Below are positions 25,829 through 34,796 of a DNA stretch of 64,000 nucleotides, piece by piece. Origin of the DNA: Pseudaminobacter salicylatoxidans. GTDB lineage: Bacteria; Pseudomonadota; Alphaproteobacteria; Rhizobiales; Rhizobiaceae. Numbering within the stretch: the stretch's first letter is position 1; the number at the start of each line of letters is the position of its first letter. A program made the position numbers and the translations under genes. The DNA is taken from assembly GCF_003148475.1 (NCBI RefSeq), contig NZ_QGGG01000009.1, positions 159,588 through 223,587 of the forward strand, written 5' to 3'. The notes below the pieces were generated by a model that saw nothing but the letters and a program-made list of their open reading frames with translations, did not search any database and was not told the origin of the DNA.

Positions 25829-27139
25829 ATGGCGGATGACAGCATTTTCGCCGCGGATTTCCGTTCCGCACCCTATTGGTGGGAGGCCGCCGCACCCGAA
25901 CCCCCCGTTCCTGACCCGCTGCCGGGTCAGGTCGATGTCTGCATCATCGGCGGTGGCTATACCGGGCTGAATTGCGCGCTCGAACTGGCGCGCAACGGCG
26001 TGCGCTGTCTGGTCATCGATGAAAATCGCATCGGCTGGGGCGCCAGTTCGCGCAATGGCGGGCTGATCACCGGCGGGCTCAAGATCGCGAACAGCCCGCA
26101 GGCCGCGCAACTGCCTGATGAAGACCGCGAAAGGCTGGTGGCCGAGGCGATCGGAACATTTCGCTTCGTCTGTGATCTGACCTCGCGCGAAGGGATCGAC
26201 TGCGACCTCGCCCCCGTGGGACGCTTTACCTGCGCATGGTCGAAAAGCCATTACGACAAGCTTGCGGCCTCGGTCGAAAGCGTGGCGCGGCTCACCGGAG
26301 CGGGAGCGTGGATGGTTCCGCCTGAACGCCAGCATGAAGAGATCGGCAGCAATCATTATCGCGGCGGCCAGGTCGCCGAAGGCGCGGGCACGCTGCATCC
26401 GGCGAAATATGTCCGCGGCCTCGCGCGGGCGGCAACGCAGGCAGGCGCCCGGCTGGTCGGCGCCTGCAAGATGACGTCCATGCGCCGCGAGGGCTCAGGT
26501 TGGATTGTCTCGACCACGCGGGGTGAAGTTTCGGCGGCAAATGTCATGCTTGCGACCAACGCCTATACCGGCCCCGAGACCCCTTGGTTTCGCCGGCGCC
26601 TGGTTCCGGTCGCCAGCTTCATGATCGCAACCGAGGAACTGCCCGAGGACCTCGTCCGGAAGATCGCGCCGAAGGCCCGCGCCAAGGCCGATACCCGCCG
26701 TGTGCTCAGCTATTTCCGCCTCTCGCCCGACCATCGCCGCGTGCTGTGGGGCGGACGCGTCGGCACCCAGGACATGGATCCGCGTGAAAGCGCGCGGCGG
26801 CTGCATCGCGTGATGACGCAGGTCTGGCCGGAACTGGCCAAGGCAAAGGTGACGCATTCATGGAATGGCAACGTCGCCTTCACCTTCGATTTCCTTCCCC
26901 ATCTCGGCGCGCATGATGGCGTGCATTACGCGCTTGGCTGTCAGGGCAATGGCGTGGCGATGCAAAGCTGGCTCGGCTTTCAGGCGGCGCGGGCGATGAT
27001 TTCAGCGCAACCAAGCGACAGCATGTTCGCGCGCTTTCCCTTCACGACAAAGCCGCTTTACTCCGGCGATCCCTGGATGCTGCCAGCCGTTCTGGCCTGG
27101 TATCACCTGCGCGACTGGATCGACCGGACCAGAGGATAG
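25829..27139 (+). CDS. FAD-dependent amine/amino-acid oxidoreductase (DAO family)
   Basis: A 436-residue flavoprotein. VDVCIIGGGYTGLNCALELA (about 35-54) is the dinucleotide-binding GxGxxG motif, followed by GWGASSRNGG, and the C-terminal GCQGNGVAMQSWLG closes the FAD site. The layout with PYWWE near the N-terminus resembles gamma-glutamylputrescine oxidase and related enzymes that oxidise primary or secondary amines. It begins 16 bases after the M24 gene. The substrate is not evident; oxidation of an amine released by its neighbours is inferred. Confidence 0.85.
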   Translation: MADDSIFAADFRSAPYWWEAAAPEPPVPDPLPGQVDVCIIGGGYTGLNCALELARNGVRCLVIDENRIGWGASSRNGGLITGGLKIANSPQAAQLPDEDRERLVAEAIGTFRFVCDLTSREGIDCDLAPVGRFTCAWSKSHYDKLAASVESVARLTGAGAWMVPPERQHEEIGSNHYRGGQVAEGAGTLHPAKYVRGLARAATQAGARLVGACKMTSMRREGSGWIVSTTRGEVSAANVMLATNAYTGPETPWFRRRLVPVASFMIATEELPEDLVRKIAPKARAKADTRRVLSYFRLSPDHRRVLWGGRVGTQDMDPRESARRLHRVMTQVWPELAKAKVTHSWNGNVAFTFDFLPHLGAHDGVHYALGCQGNGVAMQSWLGFQAARAMISAQPSDSMFARFPFTTKPLYSGDPWMLPAVLAWYHLRDWIDRTRG

Positions 27140-27148
27140 GAAACGACG

Positions 27149-28399
27149 ATGACCACGACCCGCGACCGGTTGCTCACATGGCTCGATGCAGAGCGCGAAA
27201 ACATTGTCACCCTGTTGATGGATCTTCTGCGTGCACGCAGCCCCAATCCGCCCGGCGATACCCGCGACGCCGCGAAGGTCATCACCGATTACCTCGACCG
27301 CCACGGACTTTCCCACCGCATCATCTCGCCCCATCCCGAGATGCCCAATGTCGTCGCCGCTTTCGATGCCGCCAATCCGGGCCGCCATCTTGTGCTCAAC
27401 GGCCATATCGATGTCTTTCCGGTGCCGGAAGATCATCACGGCTGGAGCTCGGATCCGTGGCAGCCCGAGGCGCGTGCAGGCAAAATCTATGGCCGCGGCG
27501 CGTCTGACATGAAACCCGGAACGATCGCCTCGATCGTAACCTATGTGGCACTGAGCAAGCTGCAAGAGGCGCTGTTCGGCAAGCTCACGCTGACCTGCGT
27601 CTCCGACGAAGAAACCTTCGGGCCATGGGGCGCGCGCTATCTGGTCGAGCACCATCCAGAGGTTTTGGGTGATTGCATGCTCAACGGCGAGCCGAGCGGA
27701 CCGGAATCGATCCGCTTTGGCGAACGCGGTCCACTGTGGCTGGAATTCGAGGTGCGAACAGCCGGCGCGCATGGCGCCTATGTCCACGCCACCGAAAGCG
27801 CCACCAAGATCGCCATGGCCATCGCCGGCGATCTTGAGACGCTGACCACGCTGACCGGCGAGGTTTCGGGCAATGTGCAAAGCTATATCGACGCCGGACG
27901 CGCGACGATGGACCGGATGATGGGCGAGGGCGCAGGAGATCTCGTCTCGCAGGTCACGCTCAATATCGGCATGATCCAAGGCGGCGAGAAGGTGAACATG
28001 ATCCCCTCGCATTGCCGCTTCACCGCCGATCTGCGCCTGCCGGTGGGCATGAGCAAGGAAGATCTGTTGCCGAAAGTGGCCGAAATCGTTGCGCGTTATC
28101 CGCAGGCCGAATGGCGCGAAATCGGCGGGGCAGAACCTTCGTGGTGCGCCCCCGATCACGAAATGGTCGGCATCATCCAGAAGAATGTCGAGGCCTTCGG
28201 CCGGCCACGCCCCGTTCCCATCGTCAGCATCGGCGGCACGGATGCGCGGCTGTGGCGCTATGCCGATGTGCCCGCCTATGTCTACGGCCCCTATCCATAT
28301 GGTATGGGCTCGCATGACGAGCATGTCGACATCGAGGAATTCCTCCATGTCGTGCGCACGCATGTGCTTTCGGCCCATGACTATCTCTCACGAGGCTGA
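27149..28399 (+). CDS. M20-family metallohydrolase (ArgE/DapE-like)
   Basis: A 416-residue zinc enzyme. HLVLNGHIDVFPV gives H86 and catalytic D88, GRGASDMKPG gives bridging D120, and SDEETFG holds the general base and a metal ligand (E154/E155); the last ligand histidine is in MGSHDEHVD near the end. A dimerisation domain (about 195-310) lies between. Family members remove acyl groups from amines or cleave dipeptides. It sits between the DAO flavoprotein and the OYE-like enzyme; the substrate is unknown. Confidence 0.88.
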   Translation: MTTTRDRLLTWLDAERENIVTLLMDLLRARSPNPPGDTRDAAKVITDYLDRHGLSHRIISPHPEMPNVVAAFDAANPGRHLVLNGHIDVFPVPEDHHGWSSDPWQPEARAGKIYGRGASDMKPGTIASIVTYVALSKLQEALFGKLTLTCVSDEETFGPWGARYLVEHHPEVLGDCMLNGEPSGPESIRFGERGPLWLEFEVRTAGAHGAYVHATESATKIAMAIAGDLETLTTLTGEVSGNVQSYIDAGRATMDRMMGEGAGDLVSQVTLNIGMIQGGEKVNMIPSHCRFTADLRLPVGMSKEDLLPKVAEIVARYPQAEWREIGGAEPSWCAPDHEMVGIIQKNVEAFGRPRPVPIVSIGGTDARLWRYADVPAYVYGPYPYGMGSHDEHVDIEEFLHVVRTHVLSAHDYLSRG

Positions 28400-28438
28400 C
28401 CATCCATTCGTCGACAGCCAACCGCAAAGGCAGCCGCG

Positions 28439-30424
28439 ATGTCCGCAAGCTATCCCAGATTGTTTTCGCCGCTGACCATCCGCGGGCATGAAATCCGCAA
28501 CCGGATCCTGTCGACCGGGCATCAGACCTATCTGGCGCAAGCTGGCCTGCCGGGCGAGGATTTCATCGCCTATCATGCGGCACGCGCGCGCGGCGGCGTG
28601 GGGTTGATCGTCACCGAGGCCGCGCGCTTCCACTCCTCCTCGATGACGCAAAGCCCCGATCTCGTGATCGTCAGCGACGACGCGATCGGGCATTACGCGC
28701 GCCTTGCCAGTGCCGTGCACGAGCATGGCGCTCGCATCATCGGACAATTGTCCCATGCCGGGCGCGTCAGCCGCAGGATGCAAAACGGCATGCGTGGCGT
28801 GGTGTTCGCCCCGTCTTCGGTGCCCGAGAACCGCTTCCATACCGTGCCGCGCGAAATGCCCACCGAGATGGTGACCGAAATCGTCGCTGCTCTGGCCGAA
28901 GGCGCGCGTCGCTATATCGAGGCGGGCTATGACGGCGTCGAATTGATGGCGAGCCACGGGCTGCTCTTTGCGCAATTCCTCAATCCGGCAAGCAATCTGC
29001 GCAAGGATTGCTATGGCGGATCTCTGGAAAACCGGATGCGGGCGTTGCGCGAAAGCCTCATAGCCGCCCGCTCGGCGATCGGCGCGGGGCCGATGATCGG
29101 GCTCAGGATTTCCGCCGACGAACTCGACGAAGGCGGGCTGGATCAGGCCACGGTGCTTGAGGCTTGTCGCGATCTCAGCGCGGCAGGGCTCGTCGATTAC
29201 GTCAACACTACCGTGGGAACGATGGCCGCACTTGGAGCCTCGGTCCACGTGGTGCCGCCGATGGAAATCGCCCCGGCCTATGTCGCCGAGCATTCCAGAC
29301 GCATCCGCGCGGTCGTGACCGTTCCGGTCTTCGTCGCGGGCCGGATCAACCAGCCACAGATCGCCGAAGAGGTCTTGGCCGCAGGTCAGGCAGACATGTG
29401 CGCGATGACCCGGGCGCTGATCACCGATCCCGAGATGCCCAACAAGGCGCACAGCGGACGGTCCGACGATATCCGCGCCTGTATCGGTTGCAACCAGGCC
29501 TGTATCGGCCATTTTCACGCCGGTCAGTCGATCTCCTGCATCCAGAACCCGATCACCGGGCGCGAGGTCAGGCTGGCCGGGATTCCCCAAAGCAGCCAAA
29601 AGCGGAAAATCCTGATCGCAGGCGCAGGCCCCGCGGGGATGAAGGCGGCGATCACCGCCGCTCAGATGGGCCACAAGGTCATTCTGGCCGAGGCCGGGCC
29701 GCAGGCTGGAGGGCAGGCGCTTTTGGCGCAACTGTTGCCAGAAAGAGCCGAATTCGGTGGCCTTGTGACGAATCTTCTGGCGGAACTGGCCGGTCATGAC
29801 GTCGATCTACGGCTGAATACGCGGGTTTCGGCGGAACTGGCGGCCAGGATTGCCCCCGATGCCCTGATCCTTGCTACTGGCTCCAAGCCCGTCGAAACCC
29901 CGGTCGAGGGCCGCGACAGCGGCAATGTGATCGAGGCCTGCGACCTGTTGGCGGGCCGCGCCAGACCCGGCGCGCGCGTGGTCGTCGCCGATTGGCGCTG
30001 CGACTGGATCGGCATCGGCATCGCCGTGCTTTTACAGCGGGCGGGCCATCATGTACGCCTTGCGGTCAACGGCATCGCAGCCGGACAGAATCTGCAGCAA
30101 TATGTCCGCGATCACTGGGCTGGCCGTCTGCATGAAGCCGGGATCGAGGTCATCCCTTATGCGCGCCTTTTCGGGATTGATGACGACAACGCCTATTTCC
30201 TTCATGGCGCCAGCGGGCAGCCGACCATAATGGAAGGCGTCGACAGTCTGATCCTCTGTTCCGGCCGTGCCCCGGACGCGGCTTTGGAACAAGAGCTCGG
30301 CGGTTGCGGCCTGCCCTTCATCACCATCGGCGACTGCACCATCGCCCGCAGCGCCGAAGAAGCGATATATGACGGGCTTGTAGAGGTTCGCGGCTTTCTT
30401 GATGCGCTTGACCAAAAGGGATAG
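28439..30424 (+). CDS. Trimethylamine-dehydrogenase-like NADH:flavin oxidoreductase
   Basis: A 661-residue multidomain enzyme. Residues 1 to about 340 form an FMN-binding old-yellow-enzyme barrel (starting YPRLFSPLTIRGHEIRNRIL). Four cysteines in CIGCNQACIGHFHAGQSISC (C348, C351, C355, C367) would bind a 4Fe-4S cluster. A second part (from about 393, ILIAGAGPAGMKAAITAAQ) is a Rossmann FAD/NAD domain. Relatives include trimethylamine and dimethylamine dehydrogenase, 2,4-dienoyl-CoA reductase and N-methylproline demethylase. With amine-type neighbours, oxidative N-demethylation is plausible but not proven. It is the last gene of the operon. Confidence 0.85.
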   Translation: MSASYPRLFSPLTIRGHEIRNRILSTGHQTYLAQAGLPGEDFIAYHAARARGGVGLIVTEAARFHSSSMTQSPDLVIVSDDAIGHYARLASAVHEHGARIIGQLSHAGRVSRRMQNGMRGVVFAPSSVPENRFHTVPREMPTEMVTEIVAALAEGARRYIEAGYDGVELMASHGLLFAQFLNPASNLRKDCYGGSLENRMRALRESLIAARSAIGAGPMIGLRISADELDEGGLDQATVLEACRDLSAAGLVDYVNTTVGTMAALGASVHVVPPMEIAPAYVAEHSRRIRAVVTVPVFVAGRINQPQIAEEVLAAGQADMCAMTRALITDPEMPNKAHSGRSDDIRACIGCNQACIGHFHAGQSISCIQNPITGREVRLAGIPQSSQKRKILIAGAGPAGMKAAITAAQMGHKVILAEAGPQAGGQALLAQLLPERAEFGGLVTNLLAELAGHDVDLRLNTRVSAELAARIAPDALILATGSKPVETPVEGRDSGNVIEACDLLAGRARPGARVVVADWRCDWIGIGIAVLLQRAGHHVRLAVNGIAAGQNLQQYVRDHWAGRLHEAGIEVIPYARLFGIDDDNAYFLHGASGQPTIMEGVDSLILCSGRAPDAALEQELGGCGLPFITIGDCTIARSAEEAIYDGLVEVRGFLDALDQKG

Positions 30425-30574
30425 GCCTGCCCGACCACCACTCAGGCGATGCCTGCGATGTTTGCGCCTGCGCGTCTGTTATGGACGGGTGTGCCTCACA
30501 ACGGGAAACTATTGGAGGGTACAGCGCAAATCGAACGGGCGCGATGCGTCCGTTACGTTCCTGCCCTCATTACA

Positions 30575-30617
30575 TTGACACAACGACATGGTGACGTCAT
30601 GATGTCACTATGTCGTT
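30575..30617 (+). promoter_or_regulatory. Promoter and operator of the GntR gene
   Basis: TTGACA (30575-30580) and CATGAT (30598-30603) are 17 bases apart, a good sigma-70 layout that would start transcription near 30610, the first base of the ATG. A long inverted repeat covers the same DNA: AACGACATGGTGAC (30582-30595) and GTCACTATGTCGTT (30604-30617) match at 13 of 14 positions around an eight-base spacer. It is the likely autoregulatory GntR site. Confidence 0.75.
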
Positions 30618-31347
30618 CAAGTCAGAAGAATTTCCGCGATACGCTCAGGTCGAGGCCATCCTGGCTGCCGAAATTGCCGCGGGCGAACTTGCCTGCGGCG
30701 CGCAGCTGCCGCCGGAGGACCGCCTGACGGAGCGGTTCGGCGTCAGCCGCACGACGGTGCGCAAGGCAATCGAGAATCTCATCGCTCGCGGTCTGGTCGA
30801 AATACGGCGCGGCAAAGGCACCTTCGTTTCCGAGCCGAAGATCACCCAGGAACTGACCGAATTGCGCGGCTTTGCCGAGGATATGGTGCTGATTGGTCGC
30901 CATCCGACCGCGCGTCTGCTCTTCAAGGAGATTGTCGCTGCATCGAAGGATGTAGCCGCCAATCTGGAACTGCCACAGGGCGCGCAGGTGTGGCGGATCG
31001 AGCGGGTTCGGCTGGGCGATGGTGTGCCGATGTCGTTCGATGAAACTTATCTCCCGCTCGATATCGGTGATAAAATTGTCGCGAACGATCTGGAGGCCGA
31101 GCCGATTTTCGATCTGCTCGAAGGCAAATACGGTCTGCCGCTTGTCGAGGCGCGTTACCAACTCGAGGCAGTTACGGCGAGTGCCCATGTCGCGGCCGCG
31201 CTCAATGTCGATGTTGGCAGCGCCATCTTTCTCATCGAGCGTACATGTTACGTGGAGCTGAACCGGCCGGTCGATTATGAAAAGCTCTTCTATCGAGGCG
31301 ACCTGATCCGCTTCTCGACGCGTCTGTCGCGGCGCTCACCCGTCTGA
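30610..31347 (+). CDS. GntR-family transcriptional regulator with UTRA domain (HutC type)
   Basis: A 245-residue regulator. The winged helix spans about 10-75, with PPEDRLTERFGVSRTTVRKA; the UTRA effector domain (about 95-240) includes WRIERVRLGDGVPMSFDETY. There is no ribosome-binding site before the ATG at 30610 and the predicted transcript starts at or beside it, so translation may be leaderless. The gene precedes the TSUP permease by 11 bases; an operator overlaps its start codon. It may control the TSUP pair, itself, or the upstream catabolic operon. Confidence 0.9.
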   Translation: MSFKSEEFPRYAQVEAILAAEIAAGELACGAQLPPEDRLTERFGVSRTTVRKAIENLIARGLVEIRRGKGTFVSEPKITQELTELRGFAEDMVLIGRHPTARLLFKEIVAASKDVAANLELPQGAQVWRIERVRLGDGVPMSFDETYLPLDIGDKIVANDLEAEPIFDLLEGKYGLPLVEARYQLEAVTASAHVAAALNVDVGSAIFLIERTCYVELNRPVDYEKLFYRGDLIRFSTRLSRRSPV

Positions 31348-31358
31348 TCGGAAGCATC

Positions 31359-32204
31359 TTGTCGGCGGAAACGATCTTCTGGCTGTTCGTCGTCTCGTTC
31401 GGGGCCAGCGCCCTTGGGGGCGTGCTCGGCATGGCGAGCGGCATTTTCATCGTACCGATCCTGATGCTGTTCTTCGGGATCGATATCCATCTGGCCATCG
31501 GCGCGAGCATCGTATCGGTGATCGCCTGTTCCTGCGGCAGCGCGGCTCCCTTCCTGAAGGCACGCCTGACCAATATTCGCCTTGCCGTCGTGCTGGAGGT
31601 CGCGACGACGCTCGGCGCCCTGACCGGAGTACTTCTTATCGGCATCATCCCGACTGAATTTCTCTATGGGCTGTTCGCGTTGATCCTCGTACTGTCCGCC
31701 CTGCAGATGCTGGCGCGTCGTCGCGAAGCGGGCAGTCTTGCCCCGGCGGCCCGCAGTTGGGGCACGTTGTTGCGCCTCCATTCAAGCTTTCCTGAGTGTG
31801 CCGCCGGCCATGATGTGCACTATCACGTCAGCCGTGTCCCACTCGGTCTTGCCCTGATGTACGGCGCGGGCGTAGTTTCGGCGCTGCTCGGTGTCGGGTC
31901 GGGTGTCCTGAAAATCCCGGCGATGGATAGCGCCCTTCGTCTCCCCATCAAGGTTTCAACGGCGACTTCGAACTTCATGATCGGCGTGACGGCAACGGCA
32001 AGTGCCGGGGCCTATTTCATGCGTGGGAACATCGACATCGACATGGCCGGACCTGTGGCGCTCGGATCAGTGCTGGGCGCCGTGCTTGGCGCACGGCTCT
32101 TGATGGGTATTCCGGCTGACAGGCTGCGTCTTTTCTTCGTGGTCGTACTGATGCTGCTGGCGATTGTGATGATGCTGGCTGCATTCGGCATTCGGATTAT
32201 GTGA
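31359..32204 (+). CDS. TSUP (TauE/SafE) family membrane transporter
   Basis: A 281-residue membrane protein with about eight helices in two similar halves: LGGVLGMASGIFIVPILMLFFG in the first (seen as GGVLGMASGIFIVP) and SALLGVGSGVLKIP in the second, the twin TSUP motif. These carriers move sulfite, sulfonates or small organic anions. A polar loop around 125-155 lies between the halves. The likely start is TTG (31359) with CGGAAG upstream, 11 bases after the GntR stop. Substrate unknown. Confidence 0.85.
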   Translation: MSAETIFWLFVVSFGASALGGVLGMASGIFIVPILMLFFGIDIHLAIGASIVSVIACSCGSAAPFLKARLTNIRLAVVLEVATTLGALTGVLLIGIIPTEFLYGLFALILVLSALQMLARRREAGSLAPAARSWGTLLRLHSSFPECAAGHDVHYHVSRVPLGLALMYGAGVVSALLGVGSGVLKIPAMDSALRLPIKVSTATSNFMIGVTATASAGAYFMRGNIDIDMAGPVALGSVLGAVLGARLLMGIPADRLRLFFVVVLMLLAIVMMLAAFGIRIM

Positions 32205-32212
32205 GGAAATGA

Positions 32213-32533
32213 ATGTCGGAAAGCGTCGAAAACGAACGACTGGGCCGGGTACTTGCTGCGCTCCTCCGCTACGGAACATGGGCCGCCTCGACGCTGATAG
32301 CGATCGGGATGTTGTCGGGAGCGGCCTCTCGGATTTCTGGAACTGCCGACGTCGGCACACTCGGCTATGGCTTGATGAAAACAGGCGTGGCAGTGCTGAT
32401 CATGCTGCCGGTCGCGCGCGTGCTGGTGTTGTTTGGTATCTTCCTGTGCCGCCGCGATCTTGCCTATGCTCTGATCTCGGCATGCGTGCTTGCGATCCTC
32501 GGGTTCGGCGTCTGGATCGGAATGCACTCTTGA
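32213..32533 (+). CDS. DUF1634 small membrane protein
   Basis: A 106-residue protein with three hydrophobic helices (AASTLIAIGMLSG, GVAVLIMLPVARVLVLFGIF and LISACVLAILGFGVWIGM). DUF1634 proteins are commonly encoded right after TSUP permeases and may be their partner, as here (eight bases apart). No motif gives a mechanism. Confidence 0.82.
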   Translation: MSESVENERLGRVLAALLRYGTWAASTLIAIGMLSGAASRISGTADVGTLGYGLMKTGVAVLIMLPVARVLVLFGIFLCRRDLAYALISACVLAILGFGVWIGMHS

Positions 32534-32877
32534 GGCCTTCCAGCCACTCGGCTGCCTCATCGGTGGCCGTGGCTGGTATCCCGCCTTCGACGTGAAATCC
32601 CGCATCTCGTCGGCGCGGTCGCGACCTGCAACGGCGCCTTTGCCTGCGAGCAGCTTTTCCCGCCATTACGATGCATGACGAATAGTAACTCCCCAACTTA
32701 TGAATCCGCCGTCGCGATTGGTGCATCTCCCGCCCGGGCATTTTCAAAGATGAAAATCGCGAATATGGTGGTGGTAAGAGACGAAGTGGCAGGTCACTGT
32801 GGTCACTTTCGGTCGGGAATGGGAGATCCTGGCAAAGCGGCAGGATAGAGCAGGAACAGGGCAGGGCGCTGCAACTG
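32534..32877 (+). promoter_or_regulatory. Upstream region of the XRE-cupin gene with an inverted repeat
   Basis: These 344 bases hold no convincing gene. An inverted repeat, ATTTTC-AAAGAT-GAAAAT (32740-32757), is the clearest element; the same arms and spacing recur at 33495-33512. It probably is the autoregulatory site of the XRE-cupin protein. Confidence 0.6.
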
Positions 32878-33495
32878 ATGGCGGTGAAGAGAACCAAGCA
32901 TGCGCAGGATGACGCCCTGCCGCCAAAGACCATGGCCAATGTGGGGCGGCATCTGCGGCAGCGGCGACTGGAACTGAAGCTGACGCTCGTCGAACTTTCC
33001 GAAAAATGTGGCGTGTCCTTCGCCACCATTTCCAAGATCGAGACCGGTAAAGTCTCCGGTGGGTTCCAGACGATCTACAAGATCGCAAGAGGACTCGGCC
33101 TTCTGGTGACAGACATATTGGAACCGGACGTCGATCAGGACGAGAAGATCGTATTGCGGCGGCGTGGTGAAATCGAGCCGCACCGCACTTCGCTTTACGA
33201 CTACTATCCGCAGGCTACCCGCGTTCATGGGCGGCTGAATTCCAGCATCATGGTAGTCCATACCAAGGAAGTGCCGGACCGTATCGATTGGAGCAATCAC
33301 GAGGGGGAGGAAGTGGTCACGGTACTCTCCGGCTCTATACGCTTGCATCTCGACGGAGATGAACCGCTGGTTCTGGAGCAGGGCGACAGCGCCTGTTTCG
33401 ATTCGGGCATTCCCCATGCCTATGTCTGCACGAGCACGGGTCCGGCCGAAATCATCTTCGTGTCGACGCGACCTCCTCATGGTGCTCCCACTTGA
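32878..33495 (+). CDS. XRE-family regulator with C-terminal cupin domain
   Basis: A 205-residue protein. A helix-turn-helix domain (about 22-78: LRQRRLELKLTLVELSEKCG then SFATISKIETGKVS) is joined to a cupin_2 barrel (about 120-200: HEGEEVVTVLSGSIRLHL and DSGIPHAYVC). Such regulators bind a small ligand in the cupin and control a nearby catabolic operon. It precedes the branched-chain-type ABC operon on the same strand, with matching inverted repeats before both. An internal ATG at 32932 could also be the start. Confidence 0.88.
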   Translation: MAVKRTKHAQDDALPPKTMANVGRHLRQRRLELKLTLVELSEKCGVSFATISKIETGKVSGGFQTIYKIARGLGLLVTDILEPDVDQDEKIVLRRRGEIEPHRTSLYDYYPQATRVHGRLNSSIMVVHTKEVPDRIDWSNHEGEEVVTVLSGSIRLHLDGDEPLVLEQGDSACFDSGIPHAYVCTSTGPAEIIFVSTRPPHGAPT

Positions 33496-33512
33496 TTTTC
33501 ACATAAGAAAAT
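33495..33512 (+). promoter_or_regulatory. Second inverted repeat (candidate XRE-cupin operator) before ABC operon
   Basis: ATTTTC-ACATAA-GAAAAT has the same 6-6-6 layout and identical arms as the repeat at 32740-32757. A TTGACA box follows at 33521-33526; the matching -10 (about 33544) is weak. The site lies where a repressor or activator of the transporter operon would act. Confidence 0.65.
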
Positions 33513-33614
33513 TTTCGTTATTGACAATTTTGCCGCCTCTACCTAGCGTCACCCCAGGGAGCCGGCTTGAGCGGGACGTCCCGGAACTCATTTGGATCAG
33601 CGGAGGAAGTGGAC

Positions 33615-34793
33615 GTGGTTTTTCGCGGGGGAGTTTCACGCCTGGTACTGGCTGCAGCGTTTGGCATGGGTCTGACGGGCAGCGCGATGGCGGAGGACGA
33701 GATCATCATCGGCGGCGCGCTCAGCCTGACCGGCGTTCAGGCGCCGCTTGATGAGGCCGGTCTCAAGGGCGCGGAAGTTGCGGTCAAGGCCTTGAACGAT
33801 CAGGGCGGCCTGCTTGGCAAGAAGATCAAGCTGATTAACATCGACGGCAAGAGCGACCCCGTGACGGTCGGCAACAACGCCATCAATGTGATCGACCAGG
33901 GGGCTGAACTGGTCATTGCGCCTTGCGATTTCGATTTCGGTGGCCCCGCCAGCCGGGAGGCGCAGAACGCCAATATCGTCGGCATCTCGACGTGCGCCTC
34001 CGATCCACTCTATAGCTCCTGGTCGCTGGGCGACAAGCAGTTCACGCTATCGATGTGGAACACGGCGATGGGCGCCACCGCAGCCGAGTACGCTTTCAAG
34101 GAGCGCGGCTGGAAGTCTGCCTATGTTGTGACCGACCAGTTCATCGCCTACACCAAGAGCCTGAGCAAGTATTTCACCCAGCATTTCAAGGATCTGGGCG
34201 GTGAGGTCGTGCTTGAAGACGCCTACACGCAGGGCGCGCAGGACTTTTCAGCGCAACTTGCCCGTCTGCAGGCGCTGCCCGAAAAGCCGGACGTAATCTT
34301 CATCTCATCCTATATGCCGGACCTCGGCACCATCATCCGCGCCATCCGTGAGGTTGGGATCACGACGCCGATCATGGGTGGCGATTCCTATGACGACCCG
34401 AGCCTGTTCGAAGCTCTGGGCGAGCGCTTCGGCAACGAAATCTATTTCGTCGGCCATACCTGGATGGGCGCTGAGGCGCATCCCGACATGGGTAAGTTCA
34501 TCGAGCTCTATAAGGCGCAGCATGGTTCCGAGCCCGACACCTCCTTTGTTGCCACCGGCTGGGATACGGTCATGCTGATGGCGCAGGCGGTCAAGATCGC
34601 CGGTTCCACCGATGGCGCGGCCGTGGCCAAGGCGCTTGAGGAGAACGAGTTCGACCTGCTCACGGGCAAGCTCTCCTATTCCAATGCCGAGCTTGGTCAT
34701 CAACCGAACAAGTCCGCAGCGCTCATCGGCATCAGTGGTGGCAAGCCGTCTTTCCTCGGATGGCGTCGCGCCGAGAGCCAGCCGGCTCCCTGA
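33615..34793 (+). CDS. Branched-chain-amino-acid-type ABC transporter substrate-binding protein
   Basis: A 392-residue periplasmic protein of the Leu/Ile/Val-binding (type I fold) family. The mature part begins EDEIIIGGALSLTGVQAPLD after a signal peptide ending GSAMA. VIAPCDFDFGGPASREAQNA and PDVIFISSYMPDLGTIIR are ligand-cleft regions. I chose the GTG at 33615 because GGAGG lies eight bases before it and the protein then begins directly with the signal peptide; a TTG at 33567 would add 16 residues. The ligand need not be a branched-chain amino acid: related systems carry amides and urea. Confidence 0.88.
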   Translation: MVFRGGVSRLVLAAAFGMGLTGSAMAEDEIIIGGALSLTGVQAPLDEAGLKGAEVAVKALNDQGGLLGKKIKLINIDGKSDPVTVGNNAINVIDQGAELVIAPCDFDFGGPASREAQNANIVGISTCASDPLYSSWSLGDKQFTLSMWNTAMGATAAEYAFKERGWKSAYVVTDQFIAYTKSLSKYFTQHFKDLGGEVVLEDAYTQGAQDFSAQLARLQALPEKPDVIFISSYMPDLGTIIRAIREVGITTPIMGGDSYDDPSLFEALGERFGNEIYFVGHTWMGAEAHPDMGKFIELYKAQHGSEPDTSFVATGWDTVMLMAQAVKIAGSTDGAAVAKALEENEFDLLTGKLSYSNAELGHQPNKSAALIGISGGKPSFLGWRRAESQPAP

Positions 34794-34796
34794 CAT

